Source of the DNA: Acaryochloris sp. CRU_2_0 | GTDB taxonomy: Bacteria; Cyanobacteriota; Cyanobacteriia; Thermosynechococcales; Thermosynechococcaceae | NCBI GenBank assembly: GCA_012034865.1 | Contig: JAAUOM010000044.1 | Span: forward strand, 1 to 32,247 | Length of the DNA: 32,247 nucleotides | Direction of reading: 5' to 3' | In this document: piece after piece, positions 1 through 7,988 of the stretch | Numbering within the stretch: the first letter of the stretch is position 1 | How the letters are laid out: each line of letters begins with the position of its first letter | Program-made: the position numbers and the translations under genes | Notes under the pieces: generated by a model | The model's input: the letters and a program-made list of their open reading frames with translations, nothing else | Database searches by the model: none | Told to the model about the DNA's origin: nothing

Positions 1-368
1 AAAATGCGAGCAAGGATGATGTATTAGGACAGATCTCTTTCATCAATCAAATCTTCGGATTAGCTGCATAGTCTTGGATGAAACTCAGAGGAGTTTTGTA
101 ACTGGAAGCATTATTTGCGACACAACCCAGAATTGTTCAAGTTATTTTTGAATGATTCCTTAGGGTGCGTCAGACATCAACTTTGTCTAGGCAAGATTAA
201 TACAATTCAACCAATCCCACCGTCCCGACAAAGAACGTATAAATTGCAATCCAGGGCTTCCTCAGTTGAGAGTTCTTGGGCACGTGCGTGTCCAGCATCG
301 CTATAGATTAAACGTTCATTTTTTTAGCAGTGCAATAAAGATTTTAGAACTTTACTGTACCCCTAAAT
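1..368. other. Gene-poor left edge
   Basis: I see no convincing gene here. The longest plus-strand frame (115-306) has a weak TTG start and no recognisable motif. On the minus strand, roughly 235-320, a short open stretch reads like protein (it contains YSDAGHARAQELSTEEAL) but lacks a start codon and soon meets a stop. It may be a remnant of a lost gene. No strong terminator or promoter stands out. Confidence 0.4.
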
Positions 369-644
369 TTAGTGTCTTTCAATGTAGGTTCTATAGCCTT
401 GACGTCGGAGATTAAATGCGATTTTTTCAGCTCGATAGCGGCTGTCGTAGCTGCCATAATATTCCCAGTCATCGTGATGATGACGACGGTAAAAAACTTC
501 ATAGGCCTTATCGCTGTGGTCATAGAAGCTAATGGAATAGTCGCGATCGCCAATTCTAAGTTCACCCGCATTTGCAATCAAAGGCGCACTTAATAGAGTG
601 CCCAATGTTGCCAAAGAGAGAAGGGTTGTGATTGTTTTTTTCAT
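369..644 (-). CDS. Small secreted hypothetical protein, 91 aa
   Basis: I do not recognise a named family. The protein opens with a classic Sec signal peptide: basic MKK, a hydrophobic core to about residue 22, and a likely signal peptidase site after ANA (residues 24-26, SAPLIANA). The mature part is about 65 residues and rich in Tyr, Arg, His and Asp (FYRRHHHDDWEYYGSYDSRY), ending in an RRQGYRTYIERH tail. That charge pattern suggests a small periplasmic or secreted protein. No catalytic motif is visible and the His/Asp cluster could bind metal, which is inference only. The ATG at 644 puts the signal peptide at the N terminus, although the ribosome site is weak. A perfect 10-bp inverted repeat lies 12 bp upstream of the start. 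The gene stands alone. Confidence 0.7.
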   Translation of the reverse strand: MKKTITTLLSLATLGTLLSAPLIANAGELRIGDRDYSISFYDHSDKAYEVFYRRHHHDDWEYYGSYDSRYRAEKIAFNLRRQGYRTYIERH

Positions 645-656
645 GGAAAGAACCTA

Positions 657-682
657 ATTACTAAATGGTTATATTTAGTAAT
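657..682. promoter_or_regulatory. Perfect 10-bp inverted repeat upstream of the small secreted-protein gene
   Basis: ATTACTAAAT (657-666) and ATTTAGTAAT (673-682) are perfect reverse complements around a 6-base spacer. They lie 12 bp upstream of the ATG at 644. The AT-rich arms and compact symmetry fit a dimeric-repressor operator or a 5'-leader hairpin. No T tract follows on the minus strand, so a terminator is less likely. Confidence 0.45.
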
Positions 683-823
683 TTGTCATGACTTCGAATC
701 AACATCGGTGATTTGAAACAACGGGAGAATGTGAGCTTGGTTCCACGAGATTTATTAGGATCGCATTCATTTTTAACTTATCCATTGAGCAATCTCTTGC
801 TGAGTGCATCCCAGTTTCGTAAC

Positions 824-913
824 TTATTTTGAGAATTGTATGACATGCTCTAGAAGATGGGCGCGAACCGTTTCCTCGATACCAGCTAGTGTTTGCACCT
901 GTTCGGGGTCCAT
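824..913 (-). pseudogene. 29-codon gene fragment, possibly transposase-derived
   Basis: On the minus strand an ATG at 913 opens a short frame (starting MDPEQVQTLAGIEETVRAHL) ending at TAA 824-826. The composition is protein-like: an amphipathic helix with Glu and Arg. The frame is too short to be complete, and an in-frame stop lies just upstream. It reminds me of N-terminal segments of cyanobacterial transposase-type proteins, but I cannot assign it. It is most likely debris beside the transposon end. Confidence 0.3.
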
Positions 914-964
914 TTCGTCTTACAGCAGCGCCGCGCTAGCGCGGACATGGGCTTTTTTAGCTTG

Positions 965-1116
965 TAGACGGGAAGCCCCACGCTGTAAACGGTGGGACAC
1001 ATCGTTGATGCCTGTGGAGCCGAACCCGTTGGGGTGGCAATGAAGCAGGAAAACTCAAGAGCGATCTTGGGAAGCCCGCGCTGTAACCGATAGGGTCAGC
1101 GTCGGGTGGATGTCAC
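965..1116 (+). mobile_element. Orphan right end / omegaRNA-like segment of an IS200/IS605-family element
   Basis: The segment resembles the conserved 3' end of tnpB-bearing IS200/IS605 elements in cyanobacteria. It has a hairpin with CCCAC (977-981) pairing GTGGG (992-996), a CCTGTGGAGCC block, a GAACCCGTTGGGGTGG hairpin near 1021-1037, the sequence ATGAAGCAGGAAAACTC (1040-1056), and a subterminal hairpin of CCCGCGCTG (1075-1083) with CAGCGTCGGG (1097-1106). It ends GGATGTCAC near 1116. In active elements this region is both the transposition end and the omegaRNA scaffold that guides TnpB. No tnpA or tnpB is left, so this is a scar or at most a stand-alone RNA. The family call rests on remembered sequence similarity. 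Confidence 0.6.
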
Positions 1117-1196
1117 TAGTATCCATAACAGTCGTTGGCATGTAAAGTACTGACTAAAGTTTAACTTTGAGCATTTATACTCATTGCAAAATTGGG

Positions 1197-1434
1197 ATGC
1201 ACTCACCCATCATTGACGAAATCGTTGGCATAACCTCTCCTGAAGAGATTCGCGTCCTTGCCCAACACTATCCTCTGCCGATCGCAACTTTTAATACAGC
1301 AAGCACTGGCAATCCAACGATATATTGAATATAGAGGCTTGAACTGGAAGAACAATACCGTCTGAATTCAAGCCTGGAAAGCTCTCTATGGCTAATGGCA
1401 AGTGCAATAGCTTCAGGATGGCGCTAGTTCAATG
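1197..1434 (+). pseudogene. Decayed reading frame upstream of acnB
   Basis: A 43-codon ATG frame (1197-1328, beginning MHSPIIDEIVGITSPEE) stops and then continues in the same frame after two stops (TGA 1326-1328, TAG 1332-1334). The continuation is a leucine/glutamate-rich stretch (LELEEQYRLNSSLE) up to a TAG at about 1432-1434. The two parts look like one gene with point-mutation stops. No family was recognised. Confidence 0.25.
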
Positions 1435-1472
1435 TCGTTTGTGAGAAAGGTTGTATGGGAGCAGGTTTGCAA

Positions 1473-4070
1473 ATGCTGAAGTCTTACCACCAACAGGTTC
1501 AAGATCGGGCTGCTTTAGGTATTCCCCCCCTACCGCTGACGGCTGAGCAGGTGGCTGCGTTATGTGAGTTACTCAAAGCGCCACCAGCAGGGGAAGAGCA
1601 AGCATTGATGGATTTGCTGCGCGATCGCATTCCCCCTGGGGTGGATCAGGCTGCTTATGTGAAGGCATCCTTTTTGAGTGCGATCGCCCACGGTGAAACC
1701 CACAGTCCCCTACTCACCCCCGTTGCTGCTGTTGAACTTCTCGGTACGATGATGGGCGGGTACAATGTCCAAGCTTTAGTGGACTTGCTGCAAACCGATG
1801 ACGCTGAACTCGCCACCACTGCAGCCGCTGCCCTCCAGCACACCGTCCTCGTTTACGATGCCTACCACGATGTCATGGAATTGGCTCACACCAACTCCTA
1901 TGCCCAATCCGTCGTTGATGCTTGGGCCGCAGCTACCTGGTTTACCAGTAAACCCCCTGTCCCCGAATCAATCACCGTGACGGTCTTCAAAGTTGCGGGC
2001 GAAACCAATACCGACGATCTCTCCCCAGCCCCCCATGCCACTACACGCCCCGATATTCCCCTCCATGCCTTGGCCATGCTGGAAAGCCGAATGCCAGAAG
2101 GTCTGGAAATTCTGGCGCAACTGAAACAAAAAGGCCATCCCATTGCCTACGTCGGCGATGTCGTCGGCACAGGCTCATCTCGGAAGTCTGCGATTAATTC
2201 TGTGCTTTGGCACATTGGTGCCGATATTCCCTTTGTGCCCAATAAACGGGCCGGGGGCTATATCCTGGGCGGTAAGATTGCTCCTATCTTCTTCAACACG
2301 GCTGAAGATTCGGGGGCACTGCCCATTGAAGGCGATGTCTCCCGGCTAGAGACGGGAATGGTGATTACGATTTATCCCTACAAAGGCGAAATCACAGACT
2401 CAGCCGGAACCGTCCTCATGACCTTCGAGCTGAAACCCGAAACTATTCTAGATGAAGTCCGCGCCGGAGGCCGTATTCCCTTACTCATTGGTCGCTCCCT
2501 TACCGACAAAGTTCGCATCGAGCTGGGTCTTGGCTTGAGCAATGTCTTTACGCGGCCCACCCCTCCCCCCGATACAGGCAAGGGATTTACCTTGGCCCAA
2601 AAAATGGTCGGTAAGGCTTGCGGTCTGCCAGGGGTGCGACCTGGGATGTCCTGTGAACCGCTAATGACCACAGTGGGCTCTCAAGATACCACTGGCCCCA
2701 TGACGCGAGATGAAATGAAGGAGCTGGCCTGTTTAGGGTTTAGTGCCGATTTGGTGATGCAGAGTTTCTGCCATACGGCGGCCTATCCCAAACCCGTGGA
2801 TATTGAAACCCATAAAAATTTGCCTGACTTCTTTGCTTCTAGGGGTGGGGTAGCCCTGCGCCCCGGCGACGGTATTATTCACTCCTGGCTCAACCGCATG
2901 TTACTCCCTGATACCGTGGGCACGGGGGGCGATTCCCATACCCGTTTCCCCTTGGGAATTTCCTTCCCGGCTGGGTCGGGCTTAGTCGCTTTTGCGGCGG
3001 CTATTGGTGTGATGCCCTTGGATATGCCTGAATCCGTGCTGATCCGATTTAGCGGAGAACTCCAACCTGGGATTACGCTGCGAGATATCGTTAATGCTAT
3101 TCCCTACGTCGCTATCCAGAATGGGTTGTTGACCATTGATAAACAGAACAAAAAAAATGTTTTCTCCGGGCGCGTGTTGGAAATGGAGGGCTTGCCAGAT
3201 CTGAAATTAGAGCAAGCCTTTGAACTGACGGATGCCACCGCCGAGCGATCGGCCTCTGGGTGTACGATTAAACTCAGTGAGCAGACCGTGGCTGAATATT
3301 TGCGCTCCAATGTCGCCTTGCTCAAAAACATGGCGGCGCGCGGCTATCAAGATGCTCGCACCATCCTCCGCCGTGTTGCCAAGATGGAAGCCTGGTTAGC
3401 TCATCGAGAGCTGATGTCAGCAGATGCCGATGCAGAATATGCCCAAGTCATTGATGTTAATCTCAGCGAGATTCGTGAACCCCTAGTGGCGGCGCCCAAT
3501 GACCCGGATAATATTAAAACGCTTTCGCAAGTGAGCAATGACCCCATTCACGAGGTGTTTATTGGCTCTTGCATGACGAATATTGGCCATTACCGTGCCG
3601 CAGCCAAAGTCTTGGAAGGGGCTGGCTCCACTCAAGCCAGACTCTGGATTTGTCCGCCGACGCGCATGGATGAAAAGCAGCTCCGCGAGGAAGGCTACTA
3701 CGGTATTTTTGCGGCGGCAGGAGCCAGAACGGAGATGCCCGGTTGCTCTTTATGTATGGGCAATCAAGCCCGCGTTCCCGATGGGGTGACCGTGTTTTCA
3801 ACCTCAACCCGTAATTTTAATAACCGCATGGGCAAAGGAGCGCAAGTCTATCTGGGGTCTGCTGAACTGGCGGCGGCTTGTGCCCTACTGGGCCGTATTC
3901 CCACACCGCAGGAATATGGGGATATTGTGGCGAAGAAGATTGATCCCTTTGCCGAGGATCTGTATCGCTATCTCAATTTCGACCAAATTGCTGGTTTTAT
4001 TGATGAAGGGCGGGTGATCTCTTTAGAGAAACTGCCCAAAATTGAAGAAATTTTAGGGATGCCAACGTAA
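1473..4070 (+). CDS. acnB: Aconitate hydratase B (bifunctional aconitase / 2-methylisocitrate dehydratase)
   Basis: AcnB interconverts citrate and isocitrate through cis-aconitate in the cytoplasmic TCA route. Family members also act on 2-methylisocitrate. From the ATG at 1473 the protein has 865 residues, the same length as Escherichia coli AcnB, and opens MLKSYHQQVQDRAALGIPPL, which lines up with E. coli. The upstream ATG at 1455 would add six residues and is less likely. The HEAT-like N-terminal domain leads into the swivel domain (GDVVGTGSSRKSAINSVLWH). The [4Fe-4S] ligands are present: one Cys in IGSCMTNIGHYRAA and two in MPGCSLCMGNQARV. AGSGLVAFAAAIGVMPLDMPESV is also typical. The frame is intact and the gene appears monocistronic, with 163 bp before the next start. 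Confidence 0.97.
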   Translation: MLKSYHQQVQDRAALGIPPLPLTAEQVAALCELLKAPPAGEEQALMDLLRDRIPPGVDQAAYVKASFLSAIAHGETHSPLLTPVAAVELLGTMMGGYNVQALVDLLQTDDAELATTAAAALQHTVLVYDAYHDVMELAHTNSYAQSVVDAWAAATWFTSKPPVPESITVTVFKVAGETNTDDLSPAPHATTRPDIPLHALAMLESRMPEGLEILAQLKQKGHPIAYVGDVVGTGSSRKSAINSVLWHIGADIPFVPNKRAGGYILGGKIAPIFFNTAEDSGALPIEGDVSRLETGMVITIYPYKGEITDSAGTVLMTFELKPETILDEVRAGGRIPLLIGRSLTDKVRIELGLGLSNVFTRPTPPPDTGKGFTLAQKMVGKACGLPGVRPGMSCEPLMTTVGSQDTTGPMTRDEMKELACLGFSADLVMQSFCHTAAYPKPVDIETHKNLPDFFASRGGVALRPGDGIIHSWLNRMLLPDTVGTGGDSHTRFPLGISFPAGSGLVAFAAAIGVMPLDMPESVLIRFSGELQPGITLRDIVNAIPYVAIQNGLLTIDKQNKKNVFSGRVLEMEGLPDLKLEQAFELTDATAERSASGCTIKLSEQTVAEYLRSNVALLKNMAARGYQDARTILRRVAKMEAWLAHRELMSADADAEYAQVIDVNLSEIREPLVAAPNDPDNIKTLSQVSNDPIHEVFIGSCMTNIGHYRAAAKVLEGAGSTQARLWICPPTRMDEKQLREEGYYGIFAAAGARTEMPGCSLCMGNQARVPDGVTVFSTSTRNFNNRMGKGAQVYLGSAELAAACALLGRIPTPQEYGDIVAKKIDPFAEDLYRYLNFDQIAGFIDEGRVISLEKLPKIEEILGMPT

Positions 4071-4233
4071 ACAACCTTGATGCTTGTGGCGGCGATCAAG
4101 GCAAACTCAAATAACCATGGACAATATTGCTAAAGAAGGGTAATAGCAAGCCTCTCTAGCTTGCTCGAGAGGGGATATCCCATTATGCTGCGATAAAGGG
4201 ATCACTTTAACTGATAATGAGGGCAGATTATCC
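4071..4233. other. acnB 3' spacer with weak hairpin
   Basis: The spacer contains CCTCTC and GAGAGG around a short loop (roughly 4154-4175), which could form a small hairpin after acnB. No T tract follows, so it is not a convincing intrinsic terminator. The GIY-YIG start at 4234 lies at its end. Confidence 0.3.
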
Positions 4234-4905
4234 ATGGAGTTCAGACCAGTGAGTATCGACAATCCAACTGCGATCGAGCATCAAAATGTTCCCCAGGAGC
4301 ATCAAGGTCTGCATAATTTTCTCTACGGCTCTGAGGATGAACATACGGCTGCAGTTACTACTCTTCTCACGGCAAGTGCCACGGCATCTCCTATTCCTAT
4401 TTCTGTTTGGATTGAGGAAGCAGGTGAAGCTAAGATCGCTGGTGTCTATGCCGTGTTTGATCAAGCTAATACCCCTCATTATATTGGCTACTCTCGCAAT
4501 GTCTCCCTTTCTTTGAAAAGCCACTTGACTCAACACGGTGAAGAGATCTGTGCTTTAGTGAAAGTCCAACCCTTCACGTTTCCTAAACGAGCGGAGATGG
4601 AGCAATTGCGGGATGAATGGATTGCCGCTCTTCCCAGTCCCCCGCCAGGGAACACTAATGGGAGTAGTGAGTGGGCTGGTACGCTAAAAGATGCGGCGGT
4701 TCAAGCGATGTCGGTTGAGGAACGTCAAGCCTATGAAGACAAGAAAGTGAAACTGCAAAAGGCAATGGCTTTGGGCGTTGCTCAAACGGGGAGTTCCCAA
4801 TCCCAAAGTGAAGCTGAACGTCGCCAGAATTTAGAATCCGCGATCAAAGATGACAACTGGAGTGCCGTGATCCGTGAACAAACCCAGGAAACACGACCTC
4901 AGTAG
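4234..4905 (+). CDS. GIY-YIG domain protein, 223 aa
   Basis: The middle of the protein carries a GIY-YIG-superfamily core: AGVYAVFD (the GIY strand) at about residues 68-75, then HYIGYSRNVSLSLKSHL (the YIG strand and following helix) at about 81-97. GIY-YIG domains are small nuclease folds. Cyanobacteria and plastids carry a conserved version of unknown role. The N-terminal 60 residues look disordered. The C-terminal half is a charged helical tail (about 145-223) rich in Glu, Lys and Gln with AMSVEERQAYEDKKVKLQKA. The Arg expected one turn after YIG in active nucleases is present in SRN, but I could not confirm the metal-binding Glu, so activity is uncertain. It precedes the STM4015-STM4011 operon by 118 bp and shows no clear functional link to it. 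Confidence 0.75.
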   Translation: MEFRPVSIDNPTAIEHQNVPQEHQGLHNFLYGSEDEHTAAVTTLLTASATASPIPISVWIEEAGEAKIAGVYAVFDQANTPHYIGYSRNVSLSLKSHLTQHGEEICALVKVQPFTFPKRAEMEQLRDEWIAALPSPPPGNTNGSSEWAGTLKDAAVQAMSVEERQAYEDKKVKLQKAMALGVAQTGSSQSQSEAERRQNLESAIKDDNWSAVIREQTQETRPQ

Positions 4906-4940
4906 GTGAAACTGCTGTCCAACTCGCAGATTGCATCAAG

Positions 4941-4958
4941 AGCATAATATCCTATGCT
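4941..4958. promoter_or_regulatory. Short palindrome in the leader of the STM4015-STM4011 operon
   Basis: AGCATA (4941-4946) and TATGCT (4953-4958) are perfect inverted arms around ATATCC, about 65 bp upstream of the ATG at 5024. The TTGCAT at 4931-4936 and the TGTAAT at 4958-4963 are loosely promoter-like but badly spaced. A role as operator or leader hairpin for the operon is inference. Confidence 0.3.
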
Positions 4959-5023
4959 GTAATTGATCTAGCTGGGAAAAGGAACTGAATCCTTGCTAAT
5001 TGCGTGGTTTAAAGGAAAGCTGT

Positions 5024-5962
5024 ATGACCATTGCCGACAACCTAGAACAGCTCATGGACAAACCTGTCAAAAACTACAATCCTGATCAAGGATTGACCCA
5101 TCCGGCTGAGACCATTTATCGGCTGACGGTTGCGGATCTAGACTATGATTCCGAGATCAAAATTTTTGATCGGATCACGGCTTTTTTAGATGAGCCGCAA
5201 GTGGGTGAGATCACAGGTCTGGTGATTGGCCTTTGGGACTGGGAAGGCTTTGAAGTTAATTCGCGGCCAGTGGTGGAGGCTTTAGTAGCTGCCCAAGCCC
5301 AACTGCCCCATCTCCAAGCTATTTTTCTGGGGGATATTGTTTATGAAGAATGCGAAATTTCTTGGATTCAGCAGAGCGATCTCTCACCACTGTTTTTGGC
5401 CTATCCCAATCTGCACTATTTAGGGGTGCGGGGTGGTGAAGGACTCAAATTAGGAAGGGTCAACCATGATCATTTGCAAACTTTGGTAATTGAGAGCGGT
5501 GGTCTAAGCAGCACTGTGGTTCAGGAAGTGGGTCAGGCCCAACTGCCAAACCTAGAGCATCTGGAATTGTGGCTGGGAACTGAAAATTATGGGGGGGATG
5601 CGACGGTTGCTGATTTACAACCGATTTTATCCGGTGAACGCTTTTCAAAACTCCGCTATTTAGGACTCAGGGATAGCGAAATGGCCGATGAGGTTGCGAT
5701 CGCACTCTCCTCCTCACCTATCCTCAATCAAATTCAAACCTTAGATTTATCTTTAGGTACCTTGAGCGATCGCGGCGCAGCAGCGTTACTTGAAAGCCCT
5801 AATCTCACCAACTTGGAGTACTTAGATTTGCATCATCATTTCTTGTCAGCAGAGATGATGACTCGTCTCCAAGACTTGCCCTTCGCCGTCAATGTCAAGG
5901 ATCGCCAGGAACCCGAAGAATACGACGGTGAGATTTGGCGGTATGTGGCCGTTTCTGAGTAG
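5024..5962 (+). CDS. STM4015-family leucine-rich-repeat-like protein
   Basis: I place this in the STM4015 family, named after a Salmonella Typhimurium locus of unknown function, because of its fold and because its four neighbours match the rest of that cassette. From the ATG at 5024 (AAAGGAAAG Shine-Dalgarno at 5011-5019) it has 312 residues. A frame opening with TTG at 5000 is less likely. The protein shows repeated LRR-type units, for example PNLHYLGVRGGEGL, LPNLEHLELWLGTENYGG, FSKLRYLGLRDSEMADE and LTNLEYLDLHHHFLS. It is soluble, with no signal peptide or membrane segment. LRR folds bind peptides or proteins, so a substrate-recognition or scaffold role in the cassette is plausible but unproven. 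It is the first gene of the operon, 2 bp before the next start. Confidence 0.85.
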   Translation: MTIADNLEQLMDKPVKNYNPDQGLTHPAETIYRLTVADLDYDSEIKIFDRITAFLDEPQVGEITGLVIGLWDWEGFEVNSRPVVEALVAAQAQLPHLQAIFLGDIVYEECEISWIQQSDLSPLFLAYPNLHYLGVRGGEGLKLGRVNHDHLQTLVIESGGLSSTVVQEVGQAQLPNLEHLELWLGTENYGGDATVADLQPILSGERFSKLRYLGLRDSEMADEVAIALSSSPILNQIQTLDLSLGTLSDRGAAALLESPNLTNLEYLDLHHHFLSAEMMTRLQDLPFAVNVKDRQEPEEYDGEIWRYVAVSE

Positions 5963-5964
5963 CA

Positions 5965-7149
5965 ATGGGCCAACTCAGCCTTGCAGACAACCCGCCCCCT
6001 TTTGTGATTCTAGGGAACCCAGATAGCCCTCGGATTCACTCTTTCCAAGCTGCATTGATGGGGTTGGGGTTGGCTCCAGCCATGGTAATTGCCTACCAAA
6101 ATTGGTTGACGACCCCCCAGATCCTAGATCAGGTGCTGACTCCCCAGAGTATTCTGCGGATCGAATCGCCAGGGCGTAACTTTTTAGTAGAGAAGCTGAT
6201 CCTGGCTAGGGGAGCTGAGGCCGCCGCCGCTGAAGCTTCCCCTTGGATTGACGCAGCCTCAGCCTTGGATTTGCCAGAGGAACCGGGTCGGATTCGCTAT
6301 CCTCGGCAGTGGTACTTGGGGTTTTGGCAAGTGTTGATTCAATTGCAGACCCAGATCGCCACAGTGGGGATTAGCCAGTGCCTGAATTCCCCCCTAGAAA
6401 TCCCAATTTTATTCGATAAAATTCGCTGTCAAACCCTATTTGGCCACCATCAGATTCCCATCCCTCCGCCCCTCGGTACCGTCACCTGTTTTGATGAATT
6501 GATAGCTCGGCTGCAAGTCACAGGCTGTCGGCGAGTATTTATTAAATTAGCCCACGGTTCCTCAGCTTCTGGCGTCATGGCTTTAGCCCTGCAAGGCTCC
6601 AAGATCAAAGCCTGGACCACCGTTGAAGTCGTAGCTGAGGGACCCACATTGCAGCTCTATAATTCCCGCCGGATTCAGGAATACCAAGACCTACCTACCC
6701 TGGCTGCGATTATTGATCAACTCTGTCGTGAGCGCGTCCAGGTGGAAGCCTGGGTACCCAAAGCCAGTTTCCATCAGCACAGTTGCGATATCCGGGTCGT
6801 TGTGATAGAGGGTGAGGCTCGACAGGCCGTGGTACGCCTGAGCAAAAGTCCAATGACCAATCTTCATCTCCAGAACAAACGCTGTCCGCCTGATGCTTTA
6901 ATTGAGCGCATGGGTAAAGTCGCCTGGGAGCAAGCCCTACACCCGTGCGAACAGGTCGCTCGTTTATTCCCCCAAAGTTTACAGGTGGGTGTGGATGTTG
7001 CTATTCTCTCGGACTACTGTCGAGCCATCATTTTAGAGGCCAACGCCTTTGGGGATTTACTACCAAACGTGACGTGGCGAGGTCTGGATACTTATACCAC
7101 GGAACTCTTGACGATCCTGGGGCAGCCTCTCCCCACAGATGTTTTATGA
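5965..7149 (+). CDS. STM4014-family protein, ATP-grasp-like
   Basis: The protein has 394 residues and no signal peptide. The central region resembles an ATP-grasp core: a dinucleotide-binding-like start (FVILGNPDSPRIHSF), DKIRCQTLFGHHQIPIPP (about 150-167), VFIKLAHGSSASGVMAL (about 192-208, the lysine-plus-glycine-loop segment that holds ATP), VQVEAWVPKASFHQHSCDIRVVVI, and a late VGVDVAIL...AIILEANAFGDLL, where acidic and Asn residues usually hold magnesium. ATP-grasp enzymes join a carboxylate to an amine or thiol through an acyl-phosphate. The substrate here is unknown. The gene starts 2 bp after the STM4015 stop, with no clear ribosome site, consistent with translational coupling, and is followed by a 29-bp gap. 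The family name comes from memory plus gene order. Confidence 0.85.
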   Translation: MGQLSLADNPPPFVILGNPDSPRIHSFQAALMGLGLAPAMVIAYQNWLTTPQILDQVLTPQSILRIESPGRNFLVEKLILARGAEAAAAEASPWIDAASALDLPEEPGRIRYPRQWYLGFWQVLIQLQTQIATVGISQCLNSPLEIPILFDKIRCQTLFGHHQIPIPPPLGTVTCFDELIARLQVTGCRRVFIKLAHGSSASGVMALALQGSKIKAWTTVEVVAEGPTLQLYNSRRIQEYQDLPTLAAIIDQLCRERVQVEAWVPKASFHQHSCDIRVVVIEGEARQAVVRLSKSPMTNLHLQNKRCPPDALIERMGKVAWEQALHPCEQVARLFPQSLQVGVDVAILSDYCRAIILEANAFGDLLPNVTWRGLDTYTTELLTILGQPLPTDVL

Positions 7150-7178
7150 TTTGGGTGGTGGGTCAAACCTAAGCCCCT

Positions 7179-7988
7179 ATGATTGATACAAGCCAGTTGG
7201 TCGGTACCCACGATATTCTGTTCATGACGTTGGATACCCTACGCTTTGATGTGGCACAAACCTGTCTAGCACAAGGACAAACGCCTTTTCTGGCCGCACG
7301 TTTACCCGATCACACCTGGGAAGAACGCCATTCCCCGGCGAACTTTACCTACGCTGCCCATCATGCCTTTTTCGCAGGTTTTTTGCCCACACCGATCGCA
7401 CCAGGACTCCATCCTCGTTTATTTGCGGCTCAATTTCCGGGGAGTGAAACCACCCAGCCCACCACCTATGTCTTTGATGCCCCCGATATCGTCACTGGCT
7501 TGGCTCAGGCAGACTATCGGACGATCTGCATTGGCGGTGTGGGTTTCTTTAATCAGCTCAGTCCCTTGGGTTGGGTGTTACCGAGCTTGTTTATAGATAG
7601 CTATTGGACGCCCGCCCTAGGCGTCACGGATCCCCGATCTACAGAACATCAGGTAGATCTGGCAGTGACTTGTCTGCAACGTTTGCCTGGGAAGCAACGG
7701 GTCTTTTTGTTTATCAATATTTCAGCTCTACATCAACCCAACGCCATGTATCTACCTGGAGCGACGATGGATTCTTGCCAGTCCCAGGCAGCCGCCTTGG
7801 CCTATGTCGATAGTCAACTGCCCCCGCTGTTTGCGGCTTTGCAACAACGAGCACCTGTTCTATGTATTCTCTGTTCTGATCATGGCACGGCCTATGGTGA
7901 GGAGGGTTATTGGGGGCATCGGGTCAGTCACCCAATAGTCTGGACAGTGCCCTATGCTGAGTTTGTCTTACCGGAGATCCAGGCATGA
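7179..7988 (+). CDS. STM4013-family hydrolase, sulfatase/alkaline-phosphatase superfamily
   Basis: The 269-residue protein keeps the metal-binding frame of the sulfatase/alkaline-phosphatase superfamily: MTLDTLRFDVA near residues 16-26 (the first Asp pair), and CILCSDHGTAYGEEGYWGHR near 229-248 (second Asp-His metal site and a further His). The Cys-x-Pro-x-Arg sulfatase signature is absent. The equivalent region reads SPANFTYAAHHAFFAGFLP, so a Thr or Ser is the likely nucleophile, as in phosphatases and phosphotransferases. Formylglycine chemistry is therefore not expected. No signal peptide or membrane segment is present, so it acts in the cytoplasm, unlike most sulfatases. It overlaps the next gene by 4 bp (ATGA). 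The substrate is unknown; a phosphorylated or phosphodiester intermediate of the cassette's product is a reasonable guess. Confidence 0.87.
   Translation: MIDTSQLVGTHDILFMTLDTLRFDVAQTCLAQGQTPFLAARLPDHTWEERHSPANFTYAAHHAFFAGFLPTPIAPGLHPRLFAAQFPGSETTQPTTYVFDAPDIVTGLAQADYRTICIGGVGFFNQLSPLGWVLPSLFIDSYWTPALGVTDPRSTEHQVDLAVTCLQRLPGKQRVFLFINISALHQPNAMYLPGATMDSCQSQAAALAYVDSQLPPLFAALQQRAPVLCILCSDHGTAYGEEGYWGHRVSHPIVWTVPYAEFVLPEIQA

Larger units (their letters stand above)
801..1205. repeat. 17-bp near-perfect inverted repeats bounding transposon debris
   Basis: Positions 801-817 read as the reverse complement of 1189-1205 with one mismatch (core TGGGATGCACTCA). The 405-bp interval between the outer ends contains the omegaRNA-like structure and the 29-codon minus-strand fragment. 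The arms could be terminal repeats of an inactive element or two copies of a small dispersed repeat. No target-site duplication is visible next to them. Confidence 0.45.
645..1472. other. Long intergenic region with mobile-element debris
   Basis: This stretch has no intact gene. It holds the inverted repeat at 657-682, a second inverted-repeat pair (801-817 and 1189-1205), a 29-codon fragment on the minus strand (824-913), an omegaRNA-like transposon end (about 965-1116) and a decayed reading frame (1197-1434). The promoter of acnB must lie in its last part, but I could not place it confidently. Confidence 0.6.

Noticed and set aside
115..306. 63-codon open frame on the plus strand
   Set aside because: It begins with TTG, has no ribosome site and no recognisable motif or signal peptide; chance frame.
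804..1043. 79-codon frame on the plus strand
   Set aside because: It runs through the transposon-end hairpins and encodes Cys/Arg/Ser-rich, unprotein-like sequence.
7179..7988. Annotation as an arylsulfatase with formylglycine
   Set aside because: The Cys/Ser-x-Pro-x-Arg maturation motif is missing and no export signal is present.
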